A stretch of DNA of 15,683 nucleotides from VAYN01 sp964540905 (GTDB taxonomy: Bacteria; Actinomycetota; Thermoleophilia; Solirubrobacterales; 70-9): contig CAZIOS010000040.1 in NCBI GenBank assembly GCA_964540905.1, forward strand, positions 1-15,683, written 5' to 3'. The notes under the pieces were generated by a model, which saw only the letters and a list, made by a program, of their open reading frames with translations, did not search any database and was not told the origin of the DNA. The position numbers were made by a program, and so were the translations under genes. Positions 6,100 through 11,048 of this stretch are shown here, one piece after another (the stretch's first letter is position 1; every line of letters begins with the position of its first letter).

Positions 6100-6593
6100 G
6101 CCCACTTCTTTCGGTTGATGATCATTGAGATGTTGGACTGCGACACCGGGTAATCCCGACGAATGATGAATGCCCGCTCACCGCTAGCGGCTCTCCGCCG
6201 GATCTCACGCACCTGATCCTCGGTTAGTTTGCTATCGGGTTTGCGCCGCGTCATCACGCGCTTGTGGATCATCCAGTAGTTGCGCGCGGCTTCGCTCCGA
6301 CCATCGACAACCATGTGATGCTCGCGGCAGAGAGGATCGCATAGAGCGAGTTCGGCCGTGAGGCGTGCGACTGAATGTAGACGGACGCTAGTGCCGATGC
6401 TGAAGTTCTTCGTGGTCGGATCGCGGTGGTGCCATTCGATCTCCGTCTCCGCGCATCCGTCGAAAACGCAATGTCCGCCACGACGTTCAAGTTCGTCAGC
6501 GACGATTCGGAGATTGCGCGTCTCCAGCCGCCGCATCGCTTCCTTGATCTTCCCAGGATTGCGCGCGTTCCATTGCGCCTGCCGACTCGTCAC
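6084..6593 (-). CDS. HNH homing-type endonuclease with C-terminal HTH
   Basis: A 169-residue protein. The HNH core runs from GGHCVFDGCAETEIEWHHRD through ALCDPLCREHHMVVDG, giving the two-Cys knuckle, the catalytic HH and the CREHH metal-binding end. The C-terminal 50 residues (KLTEDQVREIRRRAASGERA, then YPVSQSNISMIINRKKW) form a resolvase-like helix-turn-helix like the NUMOD-type DNA-binding modules of homing endonucleases. That architecture cuts a long target and lets the gene spread between related phages. GTG at 6593 gives a 4-base overlap with the upstream stop; GTG at 6611 would add six residues. By eye the DNA is less GC-rich than its neighbours. It sits between two methyltransferase genes and overlaps both. 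Confidence 0.83.
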   Translation of the reverse strand: MTSRQAQWNARNPGKIKEAMRRLETRNLRIVADELERRGGHCVFDGCAETEIEWHHRDPTTKNFSIGTSVRLHSVARLTAELALCDPLCREHHMVVDGRSEAARNYWMIHKRVMTRRKPDSKLTEDQVREIRRRAASGERAFIIRRDYPVSQSNISMIINRKKWAWLSD

Positions 6594-7132
6594 TTCGCCC
6601 GTCCGAGCCACATGCCGTTCGCGGTCGGAAGATAGACGCCGACTCCCTGGTTGAGCTCCGGGTAGCCGCGCTCGGCATCATGAACGAGCACGAGGCCTTC
6701 GTAGCCGTTCGTCAGCCAGGTCGTGATGTCGTCCGCGCGGTACTTCTGCCCCGAGTCGATGTAGACGAGATCCGGTTGCCAATGCGTATCAGGCCGAAGC
6801 GCCGGAACTAGCGCGACACCGAAGCCGACAACATCGGCGAGCAAGCCCATCGCCGCCTTTTCTCTGATCGCGACGTTCGGTTCGACAGTGATCAGGGTGA
6901 AGGCGTCCGCCCCTTGCGCTTCGTTCTCACGGCCGGCGGCATACATGAACCTCGCGGACAGGCCGAGCCCGGTGCCGAGTTCGAGCACGTTCCGCGGCCG
7001 GGTCGCGCGGACGAGCGCGTAGAGGAAGTCGGCTTCCTCTAGACACACCGACATCTGGCGATACGGCGCCGGGAAGCGGTGGTAGCCGTTCTCGGCCGGC
7101 GTCGCGGACGCGCGGAGTTCGTCGAGCGTCAC
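6590..7132 (-). CDS. Class I SAM-dependent methyltransferase (O-methyltransferase-like)
   Basis: A 180-residue protein with the SAM-binding motif VLELGTGLGLSARFMYAAG (49-67), a second acidic strand ITVEPN, and PDLVYIDSGQKYRADDI, the motif IV position of the Methyltransf_24/O-methyltransferase group. The first 45 residues form the usual helical cap. GTG at 7132 is chosen because it makes a GTGA overlap with the preceding gene and has a GGAGGGG ribosome site upstream; the longer frame is out of keeping with operon spacing. Substrate is not determined. Members of this group methylate catechols, sugars or other small hydroxyl compounds, and here the neighbours point to a sugar. Confidence 0.83.
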   Translation of the reverse strand: MTLDELRASATPAENGYHRFPAPYRQMSVCLEEADFLYALVRATRPRNVLELGTGLGLSARFMYAAGRENEAQGADAFTLITVEPNVAIREKAAMGLLADVVGFGVALVPALRPDTHWQPDLVYIDSGQKYRADDITTWLTNGYEGLVLVHDAERGYPELNQGVGVYLPTANGMWLGRAK

Positions 7133-7320
7133 GCCATCCCCTCCAGGATCGCCTTCGCGCGCATCGCATCGTCTAGCCGAAGGCGCTGGTCGACGACCCG
7201 CTTCGACCAATGTCCAGTGACACGACGCATGATTCTTTCGCGGAGCCGATCCGATAGAGGATCCTCGCCCAGCAACAAACGGTAGGTGAACTGAACTTCC
7301 TCGTCAGTGATATCGAGCAT
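7129..7320 (-). CDS. Small charged helical protein, unknown
   Basis: A 63-residue product, MLDITDEEVQFTYRLLLGED and on to AKAILEGMA. It is predicted mostly helical by composition, rich in Arg, Glu, Asp and Leu, and has no Cys and no membrane segment. ATG at 7320 shares one base with the deacetylase stop (TGATG), and its own end overlaps the methyltransferase start by 4 bases. I recognise no family. The tight coupling to the deacetylase and the methyltransferase suggests it could be an accessory protein of that pathway. Confidence 0.7.
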   Translation of the reverse strand: MLDITDEEVQFTYRLLLGEDPLSDRLRERIMRRVTGHWSKRVVDQRLRLDDAMRAKAILEGMA

Positions 7321-7868
7321 CACTTCAACGCCTCCAGGATCATCCGTACCGCGTCCACCGTCGGCTGCCTGCTCTTCGTGCACGCCGACGAGCCGCCGTC
7401 TGGCGGGATCCCGTCATGCAGCGACACGATCCCTTCGCCGCCGCTCATCGTGCGCCGGTAGATCAGATCCGCGTCGTCGGTGAAGCAGTCCTCCGGCACG
7501 ATGTTCGCCTTGACATGGCGGGTCAGGCCGAGGTCGGAGGCGATGGCGAGCACCCGTTCGTCGGCGGCGTAGTACGGCGCCCGCCACGCTGCCGGCCAGG
7601 TGCCGGTCACTTCGGCGATCTTCGCGGACGTGTCCTTGAGCTCACGCCAGACCTTCGCGCCGGTGCAGTCCGTCAGCCGCGGGTGCGACCAGGTGTGGTT
7701 GCCGATCGCGTGGCCTTCGTAGTCGGCGCGGAGCAGGATGCCTTCGTTGCCTTCGATCGACGCTCCGACGACGAAGAACGTCGCTTTCATGTCGAAGTCG
7801 CGGAGCAGGTCGAGGATCGTGGGCGTCCACTCGGACGGGCCGTCGTCGAAGGTCAGTTGCAGGCTCAC
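7320..7868 (-). CDS. Polysaccharide deacetylase (NodB/CE4 family)
   Basis: A 182-residue metal-dependent deacetylase that removes acetyl groups from N- or O-acetylated sugars. CE4 motifs are in order: motif 1 TFDDGP (6-11) with the catalytic-base Asp and metal Asp, motif 2 HTWSH (58-62) with both metal histidines, motif 3 RAPYY (96-100), and motif 5 SLHDG (149-153) with the catalytic His151. The start is GTG at 7868 in a GTGA overlap. There is no signal peptide, so the enzyme should act in the cytoplasm or travel with the virion; most bacterial CE4 enzymes that trim peptidoglycan are exported. That favours a role in making a glycan precursor, or a virion part that opens cell-wall or capsule polymer. 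It is close to the minimum domain length. Confidence 0.9.
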   Translation of the reverse strand: MSLQLTFDDGPSEWTPTILDLLRDFDMKATFFVVGASIEGNEGILLRADYEGHAIGNHTWSHPRLTDCTGAKVWRELKDTSAKIAEVTGTWPAAWRAPYYAADERVLAIASDLGLTRHVKANIVPEDCFTDDADLIYRRTMSGGEGIVSLHDGIPPDGGSSACTKSRQPTVDAVRMILEALK

Positions 7869-8068
7869 GCTTCGTTCCAGACGTACACCCGCAGCTGCGT
7901 CCGAGGGTCACGCACACACCTGAGCGAACCCTCGATCTCGAGCGCCTGCAGCACCGGCCGCACACCGTTCGCGTTCGACCCGACCGCCGACATCACCTCG
8001 GCGACCGTCCGCGATTCGCCGTCACGCATCAGCGCGCACACCCGTTCATGCACCGTCGCGGCCGTCAC
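7865..8068 (-). CDS. Small winged-helix DNA-binding protein
   Basis: A 67-residue protein composed almost wholly of a winged helix: helix 1 VHERVCALMRDG, a SRTVAEVMSAVG helix 2, recognition-type helix SNANGVRPVLQALEIEG, then a beta wing SLRCVRDPRTQLRVYVWNE. The order resembles ArsR/MarR-like minimal domains. It likely binds DNA and may regulate phage genes or serve as a small adaptor. Start GTG 8068 overlaps the upstream stop by 4 bases, and it overlaps the deacetylase start likewise. Confidence 0.72.
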   Translation of the reverse strand: MTAATVHERVCALMRDGESRTVAEVMSAVGSNANGVRPVLQALEIEGSLRCVRDPRTQLRVYVWNEA

Positions 8069-8280
8069 GTCACGAGCTTGTAGATGCCGTAGCCGACCGC
8101 CGCCCAGAAACCGACCAACAACGCGAAACCGATCAGGAACCAGAGCAGGTCGCGCAGCAGTTCCATGACGGCAACCCTAAACAGCGGCACGCGGAGTTGG
8201 CGGAGGAAGAGCTCGCAGCGGATGTTCGGTTCCGTCCAATTTGCGTAGATCATCGTGCGGGTGAAAGCTTCGTCGGTCAT
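8065..8280 (-). CDS. Small single-span membrane protein
   Basis: A 71-residue product with one C-terminal membrane helix (about 44-66, DLLWFLIGFALLVGFWAAVGYGIY) and a hydrophilic N-terminus. ATG at 8280 makes an ATGA overlap with the preceding gene, which favours the full length. An internal ATG (MELLRDLLWF) would give a 33-residue membrane peptide; the odd composition of the first 35 residues makes that possible. No family recognised. Confidence 0.55.
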   Translation of the reverse strand: MTDEAFTRTMIYANWTEPNIRCELFLRQLRVPLFRVAVMELLRDLLWFLIGFALLVGFWAAVGYGIYKLVT

Positions 8281-8525
8281 TTCGGCAGGACGAGTCCGGT
8301 GCCGAGCAGCATCTGGATGAGGGCGCGCCGGCCGTCGTCGTCGAAGATGTAGACGTGCATTTCCTGGTCGGGGTCGACGAACGCCAAAGCCATCGGGACG
8401 GGTGCTTCCTTGCCGTTCGATCCGTCGGTCGGCGGCAGCGTGAAGGTGATGTCGGCGGCGACTTCGGCGAGCGGCTTCCAGATCGGCTTCGACTGCGGAT
8501 GGACGTAACGCTTGAGCGAGGCCAT
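8277..8525 (-). CDS. Hypothetical small soluble protein
   Basis: An 82-residue protein (MASLKRYVHPQSKPIWKPLA and on), with a beta-rich middle (PVPMALAFVDPDQEMHVYIF) followed by DDDGRRALIQMLLGTGLVLPK. ATG at 8525 shares a base with the previous stop (TGATG) and has GAAAGG upstream; GTG at 8528 would add one residue. There are no cysteines and no membrane segment. I do not recognise it. The compact alpha/beta look and conserved operon spacing suggest a real gene. Confidence 0.7.
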   Translation of the reverse strand: MASLKRYVHPQSKPIWKPLAEVAADITFTLPPTDGSNGKEAPVPMALAFVDPDQEMHVYIFDDDGRRALIQMLLGTGLVLPK

Positions 8526-8665
8526 CACGGTTCGATCCTTTCGATCCAGTCGGCCATGATGTCCCAGCCGATCGTCACACCGGAAACGAGCAGGCAGGCG
8601 AGCGCGCCGACGGTCATCGGGATCAGCCAGACGAGCAGGATCGCTATGCGGGCGACCGCGGTCAT
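8525..8665 (-). CDS. 46-residue membrane protein
   Basis: The product is one or two close hydrophobic helices (AILLVWLIPMTVGALACLLVSG, about 8-29, continuing GVTIGWDIM) with an acidic C-terminal tail ADWIERIEP. ATG 8665 makes an ATGA overlap with the preceding stop. A longer frame upstream is not supported because it would run through the neighbouring gene. Function unknown. Confidence 0.62.
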   Translation of the reverse strand: MTAVARIAILLVWLIPMTVGALACLLVSGVTIGWDIMADWIERIEP

Positions 8666-8838
8666 CGCACGGCCCGAGCGATTGAGTATCCAGCGACCGA
8701 GTTCAGCAGCGCGTAGACAACGAAAAACAGCGACGACACCAGCCATCCAGGACGCGGGTGGCCGATTGGCCCTGCGAGTTGCACGACGATCCACACCATC
8801 GGGCCTTGGACAACAAACGCCCAGAACACACCGTTCAC
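8662..8838 (-). CDS. 58-residue two-span membrane protein
   Basis: Two hydrophobic segments, about residues 4-23 (VFWAFVVQGPMVWIVVQLAG) and 33-53 (LVSSLFFVVYALLNSVAGYS), joined by a short Pro/Gly/His loop, ending in a basic ARAVR. That is a small hairpin membrane protein. GTG at 8838 is chosen for the GTGA overlap with the previous gene. It could be holin-like in shape, but no lysin gene is next to it and small hairpins occur in many phage gene sets. Confidence 0.65.
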   Translation of the reverse strand: MNGVFWAFVVQGPMVWIVVQLAGPIGHPRPGWLVSSLFFVVYALLNSVAGYSIARAVR

Positions 8839-9011
8839 CGCGTCTCCCAGATGCCGTAGTGCGGACGCTCGCGCAGACGTGCGATGGCCGCCGCCCGGTC
8901 GCGCAGATCCTGCGCCTGGCGGGACAACGGTCGAGGCTCCCGGATGTCGTTCAGCGAACGGCCGGCTGGGTTGGCAGGCTTGACCGACCGTCCGCTCAAC
9001 GTCGCGGTCAC
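8835..9011 (-). CDS. 58-residue basic protein
   Basis: A short, Arg-rich protein (MTATLSGRSVKPANPAGRSL and on to RPHYGIWETR) with one predicted helix around residues 29-50 (LSRQAQDLRDRAAAIARLRE). GTG at 9011 overlaps the HTH gene stop by 4 bases. Its composition suits nucleic-acid or protein contact. No family recognised; it is kept because both boundaries fit the overlapping operon. Confidence 0.6.
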   Translation of the reverse strand: MTATLSGRSVKPANPAGRSLNDIREPRPLSRQAQDLRDRAAAIARLRERPHYGIWETR

Positions 9012-9259
9012 TTCGACTCCTCGGCTGCGATCGTCTGAATCGTCGTATGCGACAAACGGGCAGCTTTCGCGATCCGCCGCATCGACAAACCGGCACCGAC
9101 CGCCAACCGCACCCTGCGTTCGAGCTCGGCACGGCGAAGCAGCGCCTCGTTCTGGCATTCCGCCAGGAACGCCGCCGCGTCCTCAACCGACGCGAAATGA
9201 TCCTCCGGGCCCGTTGGCCGAAGGTCTTGCTCTTTCTGGACTTTCGTAGGACGGCTCAT
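9008..9259 (-). CDS. Small HTH DNA-binding protein, first gene of the leftward operon
   Basis: An 83-residue protein whose C-terminal half is a helix-turn-helix: LERRVRLAVGAGLSMRRIAKAARLSHTTIQTIAAEESK. The pattern G-L-S-x-R-x-I-A-x-x-A-x-L-S-x-x-T-I resembles resolvase-type or Trp-repressor-like HTHs. The N-terminal half is acidic and helical (SVEDAAAFLAECQNEALL). It starts at ATG 9259, right beside a 12-base dyad that lies on its own -10, so autoregulation and control of the divergent secreted-protein gene are likely (inference). Only 20 bases separate it from that gene. Confidence 0.75.
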   Translation of the reverse strand: MSRPTKVQKEQDLRPTGPEDHFASVEDAAAFLAECQNEALLRRAELERRVRLAVGAGLSMRRIAKAARLSHTTIQTIAAEESK

Positions 9260-9267
9260 GGCAACCG

Positions 9268-9279
9268 ACGGTACACCGT
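9268..9279. promoter_or_regulatory. 12-base dyad, candidate operator
   Basis: ACGGT-AC-ACCGT, two 5-base inverted arms with a 2-base spacer, sits between two divergent starts (9259 leftward and 9280 rightward). On the minus strand it overlaps the candidate -10 TACCGT, where a bound protein would block the leftward promoter. The HTH protein encoded at 9008-9259 is the obvious candidate to bind it. Short dyads arise by chance, so this is a moderate call. Confidence 0.5.
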
Positions 9280-9296
9280 ATGGGCATGACTGTCAA
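9268..9296 (-). promoter_or_regulatory. Leftward promoter, probably leaderless
   Basis: On the minus strand a perfect TTGACA (9296-9291), a 17-base spacer and TACCGT (9273-9268). The -10 fits the TANNNT pattern of actinobacterial primary sigma factors. Only 8 bases follow before the ATG at 9259, so transcription would begin on or very near the start codon and give a leaderless message, common in actinobacteria. It lies wholly within the divergent gene's 5' end and the 20-base gap. The -35 and spacing are optimal, making this the best promoter in the window. Confidence 0.7.
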
Positions 9297-9747
9297 ATCG
9301 CTTGCCATCGTTGCTTCACTCGCCGCCGTAGCCGCGTTCGCCGGCACCGCTCGCGCCTCGACCACCGACTGCACAGGCGACCAGGCCTGGAACACGATCG
9401 CGTTCAACGCCGACTACGGCCTCAAGCCGTATCTCATCGGTCTCGGCTCGACCTCGTGGCGTGGGAAGGAACGCCTCGCCGCAGCTGCCTTGACGGCACC
9501 GTGCGGAGGCGGTGCCGCGCTCAAGGCGTACACCGACCAGCAGCGCTTCTACCGGCTGCTGCGGGCGTTCCCGCAGAATCCGACCCGCGCCCAGTGGCGT
9601 GCACGGTTCCGGCCGCTGATCGCCGCCGCGGTTGCCGCCGACGCCGACTTCCTGCCGCTCGTCTCGGGCCCGGCGCGCACGCCGATCGTCGCGGACAAGG
9701 CGTGGCTGGTCGCGGCGCAGTCGACGCCGTTCGGCCGGTCGCTCTGA
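9280..9747 (+). CDS. Secreted protein with signal peptide, opposite strand
   Basis: A 155-residue protein with a clear Sec signal: a Lys, a hydrophobic core (SLAIVASLAAVAAFAG) and a signal peptidase I type site ARA-S near residues 24-27. The mature part has two cysteines (TDC and APC) that could form one disulfide, and aromatic and basic patches. No lipobox. ATG at 9280 or, two codons later, 9286; the latter starts the classical signal shape MTVKSL. There is no obvious ribosome site, so it may also be leaderless. It is the only clear exported protein seen and runs against the operon, the pattern of a moron such as a lysogenic conversion or superinfection-exclusion gene. No family recognised. 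Confidence 0.75.
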   Translation: MGMTVKSLAIVASLAAVAAFAGTARASTTDCTGDQAWNTIAFNADYGLKPYLIGLGSTSWRGKERLAAAALTAPCGGGAALKAYTDQQRFYRLLRAFPQNPTRAQWRARFRPLIAAAVAADADFLPLVSGPARTPIVADKAWLVAAQSTPFGRSL

Positions 9748-9848
9748 TGCGACGGCTGCACCGGATCCTGCTGACGGTGCTGATGCCGTGGCGGGCCCGG
9801 GCGATCCGACGGCTCGTCGCCGAGATCCGGCTGCTGCGCGAGAAGTAG
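9747..9848 (+). CDS. 33-residue basic peptide coupled to the secreted protein
   Basis: Begins at an ATG that shares a base with the secreted protein's stop (TGATG) and ends just before the hairpin terminator. The peptide is Arg/Leu-rich (MRRLHRILLTVLMPWRARAI and on to LLREK), with a probable amphipathic helix. Coupling and position make a real gene plausible. It might associate with membrane or RNA, but this is only from composition. Confidence 0.5.
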   Translation: MRRLHRILLTVLMPWRARAIRRLVAEIRLLREK

Positions 9849-9849
9849 G

Positions 9850-9892
9850 GCGGGGCGGCGCCTCGACTGTCAGGAATCTGGCGCCGCCCCGC
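9850..9892. terminator. Hairpin terminator between convergent genes
   Basis: A perfect 13-base-pair GC-rich stem: left arm 9850-9862 (GCGGGGCGGCGCC), a 17-base loop and right arm 9880-9892. A further 3 pairs can form outside after a 2-base bulge. It lies between the rightward peptide gene (ends 9848) and the leftward glycosyltransferase (ends 9921), so it can serve both. There is no U-run on either side, as often seen in actinobacterial terminators. Confidence 0.75.
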
Positions 9893-9920
9893 TACCCGAC
9901 CTTCTACCTAGGACACGCGA

Positions 9921-10619
9921 CTATACGCGAATCTCGTTCTCCCAGAGCGGTCGTCGCGACTCGAACAGGCGCCGGTCTTCGGCGCCTTTCGCCTGCCCTT
10001 TGTCGTAGGTCGGATCCCGGCGCACCGTCCGGTCGTAGAGCGGGTGAAGGTGGTGAACACCGGCATCGTGGGCGTGCGCGTAGCAGCCTCGAGCCATCGC
10101 GGTCGCCACGAGTTCGTTGTCGACGTACTGATGGTCGTAACCCTCGTGGTACACCTGCCCCGGCTCGCCCACCGAGCCGCCGTACTGGTCGATGTAGCAG
10201 CGCCTTACGACGGGATGCGTCGAGTGCCGGCCTGCCTTCACACTCGGGTTCGCGTTGTCGTTCGTGCCGATCACACCCACGTCGTACTCGTCGGCGATGG
10301 CTTCGACGGCTTCGAGCCAGCCGGGTTGGAAGCGGAGATCGTCGGCGGCGAGCAGGACGAGCGGCATGTCCGTCCAGTCGTAGCCTCGCTGGATTTTGGC
10401 CGCGTAGTCCGCTGGCCCTGGTGGCGTCTTGTGGATGACCGTGCATACGCGAGGCTGTCCGACACTGGCGCGAAGACACGCGTCGATCTGGTCGTAGTCT
10501 CGCGGCGAGCAGACGAAGACGAGCGTGGCCTGATCGGTCGATGCGAGCAGCGACTCGACGAGTGGCGCGGCGTTCGCGGGCCGACCTAGAACAGGCGCTA
10601 TCACAGAGATGCGGCTCAC
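9921..10619 (-). CDS. Family 2 glycosyltransferase-like protein
   Basis: A 232-residue GT-A type protein: ISVIAPVLGRP near the start, LVLLAADDLRFQPGWLEAV (88-106) with AADD as the metal/nucleotide site, and a His-rich region (HAHDAGVHHLHP) near residues 190-200, similar to the end of many GT2 catalytic domains. The first acidic motif is replaced by VCSPRDYDQ, so donor binding may differ from the other two glycosyltransferases. GTG at 10619 overlaps the XRE gene stop by 4 bases. It is the last gene of its operon before the terminator. Donor and acceptor unknown. Confidence 0.8.
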   Translation of the reverse strand: MSRISVIAPVLGRPANAAPLVESLLASTDQATLVFVCSPRDYDQIDACLRASVGQPRVCTVIHKTPPGPADYAAKIQRGYDWTDMPLVLLAADDLRFQPGWLEAVEAIADEYDVGVIGTNDNANPSVKAGRHSTHPVVRRCYIDQYGGSVGEPGQVYHEGYDHQYVDNELVATAMARGCYAHAHDAGVHHLHPLYDRTVRRDPTYDKGQAKGAEDRRLFESRRPLWENEIRV

Positions 10620-10795
10620 TTCGGCATGAGCGCACGGTCGATCGAGAAGCCGAGGCGGTGCGCGAGCCAGAAGAGGTCGCCCAACGTCGGCTCGCTCTTT
10701 CCTGTCTCGATGTACGAAAGCCAGACCTGCGTTCGCCCATGCTCGTTCGCGAGCGCCTCTTGGCTCAAACCCTCATTCTCACGGAAGATCCGCAC
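10616..10795 (-). CDS. XRE-family helix-turn-helix protein, uncertain start
   Basis: The reading frame carries a good HTH_3/Cro-C1 pattern: RIFRENEGLSQEALANEHGR, then TQVWLSYIETGKSEPTLGDL and FWLAHRLGFSIDRALMPK. The SQ-x-x-LA, S-x-I-E-x-G-x-x-x-P-T and L-A-x-x-L-x-x-S-x-D positions are all filled. GTG at 10795 gives 59 residues but clips the start of helix 1; in-frame residues upstream (SERLVTPHAERLGYT) would complete it, and the only other candidate start there is a CTG at 10843 that overlaps the preceding stop as CTGA. It may act as a repressor or antirepressor. Its neighbours are a small basic protein and a glycosyltransferase. Confidence 0.68.
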   Translation of the reverse strand: MRIFRENEGLSQEALANEHGRTQVWLSYIETGKSEPTLGDLFWLAHRLGFSIDRALMPK

Positions 10796-10839
10796 CGTGT
10801 AGCCGAGCCTCTCTGCATGCGGTGTGACGAGGCGCTCGC

Positions 10840-11034
10840 TCAGAACTGCCCCGGCATCGGTAGTCCGGCCTGGTTCGCCGCCTCAACCCCGTCATACACC
10901 TCGAGCCCCGTCACCCTTGCGAGCACCTGCGCCCGGTGGTTCGGAGGCTGCTTGAAACCGCGGGCGACCTGCGACGTGTCCTGGACGCGGGAGGTGACCT
11001 TCGGGGTTGGCGGCTTCTTGCGTGGCTTTCTCAT
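10840..11034 (-). CDS. Small basic protein after the large terminase
   Basis: A 64-residue protein with an extended basic N-terminus (MRKPRKKPPTPKVTSRVQDT) and a later helical part (AQVLARVTGLEVYDGVEAAN). The start is ATG at 11034, 14 bases after the terminase stop. Its composition suggests nucleic-acid contact, and the position after terL is where small head or packaging accessory genes are often found. I recognise no family, and the low-complexity start lowers confidence. Confidence 0.58.
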   Translation of the reverse strand: MRKPRKKPPTPKVTSRVQDTSQVARGFKQPPNHRAQVLARVTGLEVYDGVEAANQAGLPMPGQF

Positions 11035-11048
11035 GGCAAGCGAGTTTA

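Noticed and set aside
7320..9011. Lysis cassette formed by the deacetylase and the small membrane proteins
   Set aside because: CE4 deacetylases do not cut peptidoglycan bonds, there is no signal peptide, and an HTH gene lies between; not supported as a lysin and holin pair.
9258..9848. 196-codon plus-strand frame overlapping the secreted-protein gene in another phase
   Set aside because: Arg-rich shadow; only its last 33 codons, from the coupled ATG at 9747, look like a separate gene.
9904..10740. 278-codon minus-strand frame overlapping the third glycosyltransferase
   Set aside because: Very Arg/Ser-rich, no motif, and incompatible with the recognised glycosyltransferase and HTH frames.
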